A DNA stretch of 28,259 nt from JOPF136 sp035272605 (GCA_035272605.1 DATEQM010000027.1:1-28259); one strand, 5' to 3'; numbered from the stretch's first letter, positions 1 to 8,851 are shown. Numbers and translations are program-made. The notes: generated by a model not told the origin, from the letters alone.

Positions 1-2
1 CG

Positions 3-380
3 CTGGCGTGCAAAGTGGCGGGGCTGGTGCTGATGGCGTTTGACGTGTGGGTGATTCTCCAGGTGGAACGGCAACTCGGGACCCACCGGATGGTCGGGCG
101 GGCGGAACTTACCGGCGCGGGCGAGATGAAACGGGACGGGATTTACGCACGCATGCGACATCCGCGGTACGCGGTAATGATGATCTCGACACTGGGGGCG
201 TGCCTGGTCGCGGCGCGGCCGGTGATGTGGGGAATTGTGGCGGGGTGGGGCGTGGTGGTGCTGCTGATGATTCGTGCGGAGGAGCGAGAACTGGTGAGGC
301 GGTTTGGAGCGGAGTATGAGGAATACCGGCGGTGCGTGCCGGCACTGCTGCCTCGCTTGGGAAGATTAGGTCGAGGGTAG
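3..380 (+). CDS. ICMT/phospholipid-methyltransferase-like integral membrane protein (5' partial)
   Basis: This is the C-terminal part of a small integral membrane methyltransferase of the isoprenylcysteine carboxyl methyltransferase (ICMT)/PEMT type. The reading frame is open to the window edge, so the N-terminus is missing; a GTG at 15 is possible but unlikely as the true start. Visible hallmarks are the family's 'GIYARMRHPRY' segment, a hydrophobic helix pair (about LGACLVAARP through VVVLLMI), and the C-terminal 'EERELVRRFGAEYEEY' followed by a proline-containing tail. Family members use S-adenosylmethionine to methylate lipids or prenylated/acidic substrates at the membrane. The substrate here cannot be told. 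It ends 163 bp before the next gene on the same strand. Assignment to the fold family is firm, but the exact function is open. Confidence 0.8.
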   Translation: MACKVAGLVLMAFDVWVILQVERQLGTHRMVGRAELTGAGEMKRDGIYARMRHPRYAVMMISTLGACLVAARPVMWGIVAGWGVVVLLMIRAEERELVRRFGAEYEEYRRCVPALLPRLGRLGRG

Positions 381-543
381 CGCGTGGATCGTTCGAGGAC
401 GAGGTGCGGCGAATGTCCGCTATTTGATAAGCCCGTCTCCGCAGGGATACCGAGCAGGCGACGACTCATGATGAATGTGGTGTATATTTCGGTCGCAGGT
501 TCTAGCGCAAATGGAAATTCTATGCCAATGGAGGAAATATTCT

Positions 544-1599
544 ATGCGGCCATTTTGTTTCGCAGTTGTAGTTGCCGCGGGGATAGCGATGTTGGTGTCC
601 GTGGGAGAGGCGCAGGAGGCCCCAGCTGCGGGTCCCTATAAGGTGCTGAAGACGGCCAAGGTCGGTGGCGAAGGCGGGTTTGATTATATTTTCGCGGACG
701 TGAAAGGCCGCCGTTTGTACATCCCGCGCGGCGGCCCGACGGGGCGGCTGACGGTGTTCGATCTGGATAGGCTGGAGCCGGCGGGCGAGATTGCGAATGT
801 GAGCGCCGGCGGGGCTACGGTGGATCCCAAATCCCACCACGGGTTCTCGACCACCAAGCCGATCACGATGTGGGACGCGAGCACGCTGAAAGTGATCAAG
901 ACGATTGACGTGGATGGCCGTCCCGACGGGATCCTGTTTGATCCGTACAACGAACGTGTGTGGGTGCTGAGCCACCAGCCTCCCTATGCCACGGTGATTG
1001 ACGCGAAGGAAGGGACCGTGGTGGGGACGCTGGACCTGGGAGGAGGGCCGGAGCAGGCAGTGAGCGACGGGAAAGGGACCGTTTACATAAACATCTCCGA
1101 CAAGGCCAACATCGCCGTGGTGGACGCGAAGAAAATGACGGTTACGGCGCACTACGACGTGAGCTCGAAGGGCACGGGGGGAAGCGGGCTGGCGCTGGAC
1201 GCGAAGAACCACGTCCTGTTTGCGTATTACCGGCAGCCGTTGCCGGTGGTGGTGATTGTGAACGCCAAGAACGGGGACATCATCACCACGCTTCCGACCG
1301 GCCGCGGCGTGGATACCGTGGCGTTCAATCCCGCCACGATGGAAGCGATCAGCGCGGAAGGCGGCGGCACCATGACATTCATTAAGGAGAACAGTCCCAC
1401 GAGCTTCGCAGTCGAGCAGACACTTACAACCATGCCGTGGGCCAAGACTCTGGCCCTGGACACAAAGACGAACCACGTGCTCACCATGACGGCGGAATTC
1501 GGGCCGCCTCCGGCTGACGCGCAGCCAAGACCAGCATGGCGCCCTGCCCGCGGTCCCATGATAGCGGGTTCGTTTACCATTCTGATGGTGGGGAAGTAG
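544..1599 (+). CDS. exported YncE-like beta-propeller (YVTN-type) protein
   Basis: A 351-aa secreted protein built of repeated beta-propeller blades. ATG 544 is chosen because GAGGAA (531-536) lies 7 nt upstream and the protein then opens with a clean signal peptide (MRPFCFAVVVAAG..., probable cut near GEA|QE). The in-frame ATG at 475 would put a non-signal stretch in front. Blade-like repeats recur roughly every 40-45 residues ('KGRRLYIPRGG', 'LKVIKTIDVDGRPDGILFD', 'TVVGTLDLGGGPEQAVSD', 'MTVTAHYDVSS', 'GDIITTLPTGRGVDTVAFN'), which is the YncE/surface-layer YVTN pattern. Such proteins lie in the periplasm or outside the cell and act as binding scaffolds; no enzymatic residues are recognisable. 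It is flanked by a convergent metallo-beta-lactamase-fold gene and stands alone. Confidence 0.85.
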   Translation: MRPFCFAVVVAAGIAMLVSVGEAQEAPAAGPYKVLKTAKVGGEGGFDYIFADVKGRRLYIPRGGPTGRLTVFDLDRLEPAGEIANVSAGGATVDPKSHHGFSTTKPITMWDASTLKVIKTIDVDGRPDGILFDPYNERVWVLSHQPPYATVIDAKEGTVVGTLDLGGGPEQAVSDGKGTVYINISDKANIAVVDAKKMTVTAHYDVSSKGTGGSGLALDAKNHVLFAYYRQPLPVVVIVNAKNGDIITTLPTGRGVDTVAFNPATMEAISAEGGGTMTFIKENSPTSFAVEQTLTTMPWAKTLALDTKTNHVLTMTAEFGPPPADAQPRPAWRPARGPMIAGSFTILMVGK

Positions 1600-1708
1600 A
1601 AGACAGCCTCACGGAACTGCGGTCGGGGTCGGACGGGGAACGAATGGATTACTCTCGAGTGCGCTATAACTCGGGAACAGGCGCCAGGAACGCGCACACG
1701 TCCTGCTC

Positions 1709-1834
1709 CTAGTTTGGCGCGGTCATCAGGAAGACAAATCCATCCACCTGATAGTGAACTTTGCCTTCGCCCACGGACACGGGGTGAACTGTTCCCGCAC
1801 GGACCTTCTTGATGGCGTCCAGCAGCTTCGGTAA
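1709..1834 (-). other. in-frame 3' remainder of the metallo-beta-lactamase-fold gene, behind a TAA
   Basis: Directly after the TAA at 1837-1835, the same frame stays open for 41 more codons and ends at TAG 1711-1709. The translation (LPKLLDAIKKVRAG, TVHPVSVGEGKV, HYQVDGFVFLM...) looks like the normal C-terminal helix and closing strand of this family, not random sequence. It is therefore read as the detached C-terminus of the gene at 1835-2677, separated by one nonsense codon. A sequencing error at one base would restore a 322-aa protein. Confidence 0.7.
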
Positions 1835-2677
1835 TTACGAAGGATCGTCCACGGGAACGTTGTGAGAGGGGAGAAGCAGGTGAAGTTGGGGCGCCATTGC
1901 CGCGATTCGCTCCACGGAGTGAACGTAGTCATCGAGATCCGTTTCGGGCCGGTACAGCCAGATCGGTCCCGCGTAGTAACTATCTCCTGTAAACAGCAGA
2001 CCGTTCTTGCGGTCCAGGAGGCAGATGGCATCGGGCGTGTGCCCCGGCGTCGAGATCACCTGAAGCACGCGGCGGCCCAGATCGAGTGTATCGCCATCGT
2101 GCAGCCAGCGATTGATGTGAAACGGGCGCGTGGAGTACGACTTCGCGTCAAATCCGGCGGGCAACTGGCCGCAAATCGAAATCGGAGTCAGCTCAGCCTG
2201 CGCGTCGGCACTCGATCCCTTCGCGTTGATTCGCGTGAAGCCGGTATCCATTCCGTAGATGTCGCTAAATTCCCAATTGTCGCCAACGTGGTCATTGTGG
2301 GTATGCGAATTCAGCACGACAATCGGCAAGGAAGTAAGTGACACCACCACTCGCTTGAGGTCGCCAATGCCGAGGCCGGTATCGAACATGGCGGCGCGTT
2401 TCTCGCCCAGGATGAGGAAGGAGATCACTTCCTCAAATTGATGCGGCTCGTAGATGGCGAACACTTCCGGCGCGACGCGGTAAATCTCGAACCACGGATC
2501 GGCGGACGGTACGCGCTCAAGCTGCTTGTATTGCGGCCGGGGAAGTTGCCGGCACCAGTCGGGTGTCAGGGAGCTGTTATTCGACTGCGCAGGCAGAGAT
2601 GGCGGGGCGATGGTTACCGCGAAAAGCGCGGCGGCGATACAGCTCAAACTGATTTTCCTGCGCATTGGCATGAGCAC
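1835..2677 (-). CDS. exported metallo-beta-lactamase-fold hydrolase, C-terminus cut by a nonsense codon
   Basis: A signal-peptide-bearing MBL-fold protein (hydrophobic stretch 'LSCIAAALFAVTI' near residues 11-23). The two-metal site is complete: HTHNDH at residues 125-130, His213 in STPGHTPD, Asp232 in FTGDSYY and His272 in LPSHN. The fold is used by lactamases, glyoxalase II-like and other hydrolases; the substrate is not predictable. The stop at 1835 follows 'VPVDDPS', but the frame continues sensibly for 41 codons to 1709, so the gene appears truncated. All metal ligands lie before the break, so activity may survive. GTG 2677 has AAGGA 9 nt upstream. ATG 2671 or 2665 are alternatives if the perfect TATAAT at 2686-2681 is the promoter. 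It is divergent from the Tat-protein gene and convergent with the propeller gene. Confidence 0.85.
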   Translation of the reverse strand: MLMPMRRKISLSCIAAALFAVTIAPPSLPAQSNNSSLTPDWCRQLPRPQYKQLERVPSADPWFEIYRVAPEVFAIYEPHQFEEVISFLILGEKRAAMFDTGLGIGDLKRVVVSLTSLPIVVLNSHTHNDHVGDNWEFSDIYGMDTGFTRINAKGSSADAQAELTPISICGQLPAGFDAKSYSTRPFHINRWLHDGDTLDLGRRVLQVISTPGHTPDAICLLDRKNGLLFTGDSYYAGPIWLYRPETDLDDYVHSVERIAAMAPQLHLLLPSHNVPVDDPS

Positions 2678-2680
2678 GCG

Positions 2681-2686
2681 ATTATA
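2681..2686 (-). promoter_or_regulatory. candidate -10 box (TATAAT) of the metallo-beta-lactamase-fold gene
   Basis: A perfect TATAAT on the minus strand lies 9 nt before ATG 2671. In a GC-rich sequence this is unlikely by chance. No good -35 is seen at 16-18 nt. If used, transcription would start near 2674, which would exclude the GTG 2677 start and give an almost leaderless mRNA. Confidence 0.35.
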
Positions 2687-2789
2687 TCCTTGATTTCCGC
2701 CGGACCGGGGTCAGGTGGGGAGTAGTGCGAGGGAAACGCCGAGGCGAGGTGAGCGGGTTTGGGGTGAAGTTTGCGACATGGAGCGGGGG

Positions 2790-2808
2790 CGCAGGCTGAA
2801 AGCCCGCG
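2790..2808 (+). repeat. hairpin 'GCAGGCT-GAA-AGCCCGC' in the intergenic region
   Basis: Arms CGCAGGCT and AGCCCGCG pair with one A.C mismatch around a GAA loop, followed by GCTACTG. It lies 74 bp upstream of the Tat-protein start, in the 204-bp divergent spacer. From memory, closely similar text ('ggctgaaagcctgcgctac') recurs between genes in Acidobacteriota, so it may be a dispersed element; only one copy is seen in this window. Confidence 0.45.
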
Positions 2809-2881
2809 CTACTGGTGCTACCATCGCGGTTACCTGCCCACAGAATCTGCGGGCGCACGAGGGGCGCTCGGGAGGAAAACC

Positions 2882-3370
2882 GTGAAATCGAAGAGGCGCA
2901 AGAGGGAATCTACGCCCGCTGCGGGGGAGGGACTGTCACGGCGTGAGTTTGCGCGGCGCGCCGGCGTGGCTGCTGCGGCGATGATGGCGGTTCCAGGCGG
3001 GGTGCTGGGCATGGCGGACGCGCCGCCGTCTCGGGTCGAGGTTCCGTTCGCGCTGCCTCAGGAGGCTGCCGGGGCAGGGCCGAAACTATCCGCGGAGGCG
3101 CTGGGCGAGGCGGACGGGAAGGTCGCGGAGATCCTTCGCCGGTACGGCGCAAAACTGAGCGAGGCACAAAAGGCGGACATACGCCGCCTGATGCGGGAGG
3201 CCCAGGCACAGATCGAAGCGCTGCGCGCGTTTCCACTGGAGAACAGCGACGAGCCGGCCACGGTTTTCCATCTCGTGGGAGTCGGGCCACGGAGCGGCGG
3301 GGCGGGTCGCCGCGTACCGGCCGTGCCCACCGCACCCGGCGGCAAGAAACCGGCCAAAGGGGACGCCTGA
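2882..3370 (+). CDS. small Tat-signal protein, partner of the downstream amidase
   Basis: A 162-aa protein starting at GTG 2882, chosen because GGAGGA (2871-2876) lies 5 nt upstream. It begins with a twin-arginine signal: basic region, SRREF at residues 19-23, then the hydrophobic 'AGVAAAAMMAVPGG' run. The mature part has one helical stretch ('KVAEILRRYGAKLSEAQKADIRRLMREA' region, described here in pieces) resembling a helical hairpin, then 'FPLENSDEPATVF' and a low-complexity Gly/Pro/Lys tail. No catalytic motif is visible. The stop is 2 bp before the amidase start, so the two are almost certainly one transcript. I recall small Tat proteins ending in 'L...DEPA..F' next to amidases in Acidobacteriota, which suggests an accessory or chaperone role; that is inference. 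Confidence 0.85.
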   Translation: MKSKRRKRESTPAAGEGLSRREFARRAGVAAAAMMAVPGGVLGMADAPPSRVEVPFALPQEAAGAGPKLSAEALGEADGKVAEILRRYGAKLSEAQKADIRRLMREAQAQIEALRAFPLENSDEPATVFHLVGVGPRSGGAGRRVPAVPTAPGGKKPAKGDA

Positions 3371-3372
3371 CC

Positions 3373-4779
3373 ATGTACGTCGAGGAGGTCCTGTACCTGA
3401 CGGTGCGGGAGCTGGCGGACCGCATCCGCACCGGGGCGATGTCGCCGGTGGAGCTGACGGAAAGTTATCTGGAGCGGGCCAAGCGGCTGGGGCCGCGGTG
3501 GAATGCCTTTGCGCTGCTGACGCCGGAGCTCGCGCTGCAGCAGGCCCGGGTGGCGCAGAGGGAAATCAGGGCAGGGCATTACCGCGGGCCGCTGCACGGA
3601 ATTCCCTATGCGGCGAAAGACCTGCTGGCGGTTCGCGGGCTGCCCACTACCTGGGGCGCGCGGCCTTACGCGGCGCAGCATTTTGATTTCGACGCCACGG
3701 TGATCGCGCGCCTGCGTGAAGCGGGCGCGGTGCTGCTGGGCAAGGCGGCAATGATCGAACTGGCCGGCGGAATGGGGTACCGTTACGCCTCCGCCTCGCT
3801 GACAGGCGCGACGAAAAATCCGCGGAATGAAGGCTGCTGGACTTGCGGCTCTTCGAGCGGGTCGGGGGCCATCGTGGCCGGGGCGCTGGCCGGCTTTGCG
3901 ATTGGCACGGAAACGTGGGGCTCGATTATCTGTCCCTCGTCGTATTGCGGGATCAGCGGGTTGCGGCCGACGTACGGGCGTGTGAGCCGCCACGGCGGCA
4001 TGGTGCTGTGTTCCTCGCTGGATAAAATCGGGCCGATGGCGAGGAGCGCGGCGGATTGCGGCACGGTGCTCGCGGCGATCGCGGGGCACGATCCGCTGGA
4101 TGCCAGTTCGCTCCCTGCGGGAGAGGCGGCGTTTGCGTATCCGGGGGCGGGCGCGCCGCCACGGGCATTGCGCGTGGGCTGGATTGCGGAGCAGATGAAG
4201 GGAGCGCAGCCGGGAATTGTGACAGCGGTGGACGGCGCGCGGCAGGCACTGGAAAAAGCGGGCGCGAAAGTGGCCGACGCGAAACTGCCGGAGGGTCCGT
4301 GGGAGGCCGCGGCGGGCGTGATCGTGTCGGTGGAGGGAGCGTCGGCGTTCGACGAGCTGATTTCGTCGGGACGATGTCTGGAGCTGACGGATCCGCTGGG
4401 CAAAATAGGAGGGTTCGTCAGCCAGCAGATTTCCGGCACGGATTACCTGCGCGGCATGCGCGCGCGCAGGGTACTACAGCGGAAAATGGCGGAAATGTTC
4501 CATGGGTTCGACGTGCTGGCAGCCGCGTCGGAAAACATGACGGCCGTGAAACTCGATGCAAATCTCGAAACGGATACCGGCGGGGCCGATCCGCTGGGGG
4601 CCGTCGGCAATTTGTGCGGCCTGCCGGCGATCAGCGTTCCGTGCGGATTCGATTCCAAGGGGTTGCCGGTGGGATTGCAATTCGTGGGCGCGCCGCTGGG
4701 GGAGCATGCGGTGCTCGCGGCGGCGGAACTGTATCAACGCCATACGGACTGGCAGCAGAAGCGGCCGCGGGCGAGTTGA
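3373..4779 (+). CDS. amidase-signature family amidohydrolase
   Basis: A 468-aa amidase signature (AS) enzyme, typical length for the family. The Ser-cisSer-Lys triad is visible: Lys82 in AAKDLL, cis-Ser160 in CGSSSGSG, and nucleophile Ser184 in TETWGSI. The 24-residue spacing between the two serines equals that in characterised members. The family hydrolyses carboxamides, or transamidates as GatA. GatA itself is unlikely because no gatB or gatC is nearby and a Tat protein is coupled instead. The usual TGGSI is TWGSI here and the glycine-rich loop reads GSSSGSG rather than GGSSGGS, which may tune specificity. AAAGGGGA lies about 9 nt before ATG 3373, and the upstream gene ends 2 bp earlier. 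No signal peptide is present. Confidence 0.93.
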   Translation: MYVEEVLYLTVRELADRIRTGAMSPVELTESYLERAKRLGPRWNAFALLTPELALQQARVAQREIRAGHYRGPLHGIPYAAKDLLAVRGLPTTWGARPYAAQHFDFDATVIARLREAGAVLLGKAAMIELAGGMGYRYASASLTGATKNPRNEGCWTCGSSSGSGAIVAGALAGFAIGTETWGSIICPSSYCGISGLRPTYGRVSRHGGMVLCSSLDKIGPMARSAADCGTVLAAIAGHDPLDASSLPAGEAAFAYPGAGAPPRALRVGWIAEQMKGAQPGIVTAVDGARQALEKAGAKVADAKLPEGPWEAAAGVIVSVEGASAFDELISSGRCLELTDPLGKIGGFVSQQISGTDYLRGMRARRVLQRKMAEMFHGFDVLAAASENMTAVKLDANLETDTGGADPLGAVGNLCGLPAISVPCGFDSKGLPVGLQFVGAPLGEHAVLAAAELYQRHTDWQQKRPRAS

Positions 4780-4874
4780 GGGAGGGGCGTGCCGCTCCAT
4801 CCAGAGAGGGGAAATTTCTGGTAAGCTCACGCGCAGGAAGGCGAGTCGGATTCCATATTTTCGGGAGGAGATCC

Positions 4875-6038
4875 ATGCGCCGCAGCCTCTCCCTTTCGCT
4901 GGCTGTGCTTTGCGTGATACTGGCTGCGCCGCGGGCGGCGCGGGCCCAGATCGGGAAGGCGGTGCACATCGCCGCGGGTTCTCCGGAGGATCAGCTCGTC
5001 CTGGCAATCAACGCAGCGAACACGAATGCGGAGAAGATCGCTCTCCTGGACAAGTACATGGCGGACTATGGAAAGAGCGAAATGGTAATCGTTGCCATCG
5101 AGCAGTACGTGGCCATTTACAGCGCCGACAAAAACTACGACAAGGCGTTTCAGTATGGCGACCAGGGACTAGCCGTTGATCCCGACAACTACGGCATTGC
5201 TTATGCCGTGTTCCGCGCGGCGCAGGAAAAGGGCGACGTGGAGCACGAGTTCCGTTACGGGGAGGCGCTGGCGGGAATCGTGGCGCGTTATAAAGCGCAG
5301 GCGGCGCCGCAGGGAGAGGATGCGGAGTCCTGGGCGGCACGGAAAAAGCAGGCCCTGGCGGATATTGCGGCAGGCATGAACTACGTATCCGCCTCGCTGT
5401 TCAATGTCGCGCGGAGCGCGCAGGACCCCAAAGTCCAGGCGGCCTTGCTCGAGCGCTATGCCATTGCCTTCGCCGATTCCCCGTATGCCGAGCCGGCGCA
5501 GACGCTGGTGGCCGATAACTACCGCCGGTTGCGGGATTACGCGAAGATGACCAGCTTCGCGCAGCAGGTGCTGGAGAAAGATCCGGACAACATCAGCATG
5601 CTGGTGTTGCTGGCCGATGACGGGAGCGATCGCGGCGTGAAGCTGGCGGAGGCCGATCAGTACGCGCACCGGGCGCTGGACCTGCTGGGCAAAGCGCAAA
5701 AGCCCGCGGGGATGGCCGACGAGCAGTGGCAACAGCGCGTGGCGCTCCAGGAGGGCCTGGCGTGGTCGTCCATCGGCCAGGTGGCCATAGAGATGAAGAA
5801 GGATGCGGCGGCGCTGGCCGCGTTCCAGAAGGCGGCGCCGCTGGTGAAGGGCGAGCCGTTCAGCTATGCGCGGAATCAATACCGCATGGGCTTTGCGCTG
5901 CTGAACCTGAAGCGCACGGCAGAGGCGCGCACCGCGCTCACGCAGGCGGCTTCGCTGGACACGCCGTACAAAGAGCTCGCGCAGGAGAAGTTGGAGAGCC
6001 TGCCGCCCGCACCGCCCGCGAGGAAGAAGAGGCCGTAG
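4875..6038 (+). CDS. exported tetratricopeptide-repeat (TPR) protein
   Basis: A 387-aa secreted repeat protein. ATG 4875 has GGGAGGAG just upstream (4863-4870) and gives a clear signal peptide (MRRSLSLSLAVLCVILAAP, cut near ARA|Q). The frame is open far upstream (from 4056), but that part is a shadow of the amidase. TPR-like helical pairs are visible, for example 'YDKAFQYGDQGLAVDPDNYG', 'YAKMTSFAQQVLEKDPDN', and near the C-terminus 'FSYARNQYRMGFALLNLKR' with 'AEARTALTQAASLDTPY'. The tail is basic and proline-rich (PPAPPARKKRP). Such proteins act as periplasmic protein-interaction scaffolds. It lies 95 bp after the amidase and 78 bp before a peptidase gene, so it may be part of the same transcript; no specific partner is evident. 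Confidence 0.88.
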   Translation: MRRSLSLSLAVLCVILAAPRAARAQIGKAVHIAAGSPEDQLVLAINAANTNAEKIALLDKYMADYGKSEMVIVAIEQYVAIYSADKNYDKAFQYGDQGLAVDPDNYGIAYAVFRAAQEKGDVEHEFRYGEALAGIVARYKAQAAPQGEDAESWAARKKQALADIAAGMNYVSASLFNVARSAQDPKVQAALLERYAIAFADSPYAEPAQTLVADNYRRLRDYAKMTSFAQQVLEKDPDNISMLVLLADDGSDRGVKLAEADQYAHRALDLLGKAQKPAGMADEQWQQRVALQEGLAWSSIGQVAIEMKKDAAALAAFQKAAPLVKGEPFSYARNQYRMGFALLNLKRTAEARTALTQAASLDTPYKELAQEKLESLPPAPPARKKRP

Positions 6039-6116
6039 GGGAATTGCGCCGCGGTGAAACCCGGCGGGCGACCACCGCATCCATCACCGCATATGCCGCA
6101 AAACGAGAGGAAGCGA

Positions 6117-7159
<1,043 letters not shown>

Positions 7160-7181
7160 GAGACTCGGCTGCTCGGTGATC

Positions 7182-7976
7182 CTACGAAAGTACGACGACG
7201 GGGTCACCTACGCGGAGGGTGGCCAGCGCGGCGGGGACAATATTCCAGCCGAAAAAGACTTCGCTGCCCCGGCGGCGATACGTAGCCAGCGTGCGCATGG
7301 GTTCTTTGCCGAATTCAGCGGTTTCGGGGTCCACGGTCGGGATGGAGCAACGCGCGCAGGGCTTTGCCATGACAAATTCAACTTCGCCGACGCGGATCTG
7401 TCGCCAGCCATCTTCCTCCAAGGCTTCGCTGCCAGCCACGACCAGGTTGGGGCGGAAACGGCGCATCTCGACGGGGTGCTCCAGACGCCGGTTGAGATCG
7501 TCGAGCGAAGCCTGAGCGATGAGCAGGAGGGGAAAGCCGTCGGCCAGACTCACGCCAACTCCCTGGGCTGCGTAGATTCGGTTCACCTGGCGAAAAGCGT
7601 AGTCAGGCTGGTAGACCAGCCGGCAAGGAAAGCCCAGGAACTGAGAAAACCAGGCGTGGGCCGCGTCGCCGGCGAGCCGCACGTCCACCTCGTCGTCCCA
7701 GAGCCGCGCGAAAATGCGCTGCGAGTTCCCGGCCGCGGGCGGGGCCACGCGCAACGGCGGCATCCCGGGTGCGGAGCAGACCAGATCCGGCGAGCCGCTG
7801 GCCACGGCGATCAGAGCCATGTGCGGCAACTGGCGCTGGGAGAGCATGGCGCCCGCCGCGTCCACGAGCATCCAGCGGCGGTCGCCGGCTGGGCCGCGGC
7901 CGTCCAGTGACACCTCGCGAAGGGCAATTCCCCGCGCCGACTTCAGCGGGTAGACGTGGAGTTCACTGACGTGCAT
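7182..7976 (-). CDS. MOSC-domain protein (YcbX-like, MOSC_N plus MOSC)
   Basis: A 264-aa protein with an N-terminal MOSC_N beta-barrel (HVYPLKSARGI at residues 7-17, GDRRWMLVD around 31-39) and a C-terminal MOSC domain ending in 'LRVGDPVVVLS'. The conserved cysteine motif KPCARCSIPT is at residues 205-214. MOSC proteins bind molybdenum cofactor or carry sulfur; YcbX-type enzymes reduce N-hydroxylated compounds with a Moco-binding cysteine. ATG 7976 is chosen because the family motif starts right after it. A GTG at 7988 is an alternative and no Shine-Dalgarno is seen for either. It is divergent from arsC and convergent with the metallopeptidase. Confidence 0.9.
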   Translation of the reverse strand: MHVSELHVYPLKSARGIALREVSLDGRGPAGDRRWMLVDAAGAMLSQRQLPHMALIAVASGSPDLVCSAPGMPPLRVAPPAAGNSQRIFARLWDDEVDVRLAGDAAHAWFSQFLGFPCRLVYQPDYAFRQVNRIYAAQGVGVSLADGFPLLLIAQASLDDLNRRLEHPVEMRRFRPNLVVAGSEALEEDGWRQIRVGEVEFVMAKPCARCSIPTVDPETAEFGKEPMRTLATYRRRGSEVFFGWNIVPAALATLRVGDPVVVLS

Positions 7977-8059
7977 GGCCGCCGGCACAGTGAGATGTTA
8001 CGGCGGGGTGTAGCCGGAGCAAAGAGCCAAGATGGCGGGCACGCGGCCGCGCAATCCGA

Positions 8060-8065
8060 TAGAAT
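8060..8065 (+). promoter_or_regulatory. candidate -10 box (TAGAAT) for arsC
   Basis: TAGAAT lies 11 nt before ATG 8077. There is no Shine-Dalgarno sequence between it and the start, so the transcript would have a leader of only about 5 nt. No convincing -35 is seen. Confidence 0.3.
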
Positions 8066-8076
8066 CGGTGCCCGCC

Positions 8077-8511
8077 ATGGCGGAACGAATCCCACGCGTC
8101 CTGATCCTTTGCACCGAAAACTCGGCCCGCAGCCAGATGGGCGAGGCCATTCTCCGCCATCTGGCGCAGGGGAGCGTAGAGGTGGTGAGCGCGGGCACGT
8201 GCGCAACTTCGGTCGATCCGCTGGCCATCGAGGCGCTGCAGGAAATGGAGGTCGATGTGGCGGGGCTGCGGTCGAAATCGGTGGAGGAATTCCGCGGCCA
8301 GGAGTTCGATGCCGTGATCACCGTGTGCGACCAGGCCCGCGACGCCTGCCCCGCGTTTGCCGGCCGCGCGGTGCGCGTGCACTACGACATTCCGGATCCG
8401 GCGGCGGCGGGAGGCACGCCGGAAGAACGGATGGAGGCTTTCCGGCGCGCGCGCGACCTGCTGTTTTCGTGTTTATGCGAGTTTTTCACCGTGCTCGTGG
8501 GGCCGGACTAG
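8077..8511 (+). CDS. arsC: thioredoxin-coupled arsenate reductase
   Basis: A 144-aa enzyme of the low-molecular-weight phosphatase fold. The P-loop CTENSARSQ (Cys12, Arg18) is followed by the redox pair Cys84 and Cys91 in VCDQARDACP, with the exact 7-residue spacing of the thioredoxin-type ArsC. 'HYDIPDPA' supplies the catalytic Asp region. It reduces arsenate to arsenite through a Cys12-Cys84-Cys91 relay recycled by thioredoxin. An extra Cys42 is present in 'SAGTCATS'. ATG 8077 places the P-loop at the usual distance; an ATG at 8032 would add 15 unlike residues. No arsR, arsB or acr3 is visible nearby, so it is isolated from a resistance operon. thiS follows after 22 bp. Confidence 0.92.
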   Translation: MAERIPRVLILCTENSARSQMGEAILRHLAQGSVEVVSAGTCATSVDPLAIEALQEMEVDVAGLRSKSVEEFRGQEFDAVITVCDQARDACPAFAGRAVRVHYDIPDPAAAGGTPEERMEAFRRARDLLFSCLCEFFTVLVGPD

Positions 8512-8533
8512 CCGAAGCCGGCGTAGACTTTCC

Positions 8534-8734
8534 ATGCAAATTCAGATCAACGGCGAGGCGCGCGAAGTTCCGGAAGGCCTGAGCGTCTCCGCGCTGCTCG
8601 TCCATTTGGGGTTGAATCCGGCGCGCGTGGCCATCGAGCGAAATCTGGGGATTTTGCCACGGGCAGCCTGGGAGCCGACGATTGTTGCGGCAGGCGACCG
8701 CTTCGAGATCGTGCAGTTCGTCGGAGGCGGGTGA
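8534..8734 (+). CDS. thiS: sulfur carrier protein ThiS
   Basis: A 66-aa ubiquitin-fold sulfur carrier for thiazole synthesis in thiamine biosynthesis. The start 'MQIQINGEAREV', the central 'VAIERN' and the ending 'GDRFEIVQFVGGG' are typical. The C-terminal Gly-Gly is the thiocarboxylate site. The protein is adenylated by ThiF-like enzymes and passes sulfur to ThiG. Neither thiG nor any other thi gene is in the window, so this copy is orphaned and follows arsC. Internal ATG 8534 is used; the longer frame from 8357 only overlaps arsC. No strong ribosome site is seen. Confidence 0.93.
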   Translation: MQIQINGEAREVPEGLSVSALLVHLGLNPARVAIERNLGILPRAAWEPTIVAAGDRFEIVQFVGGG

Positions 8735-8758
8735 GGGATACATGCTGCCCGGTTCCAT

Positions 8759-8776
8759 TCGAGCGATTCGGCTCGA
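8759..8776. terminator. possible bidirectional hairpin between thiS and the SRPBCC gene
   Basis: TCGAGC and GCTCGA form a perfect 6-bp stem around a GATTCG loop in the 117-bp spacer between convergent genes. There is no T-tract, so it is at best a weak or Rho-assisted terminator. Confidence 0.3.
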
Positions 8777-8851
8777 CTCTCGAGATTCCAGCAGGAGTTG
8801 AAATGGGAACAGGCCCTTCGTTCCTCAGGGTCTTCGGCAAGATTGCCTGTT

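Noticed and set aside
4056..4874. Upstream extension of the TPR protein reading frame
   Set aside because: It lies inside the amidase in another frame, is Gly/Arg-rich shadow text, and the signal peptide and ribosome site place the real start at 4875.
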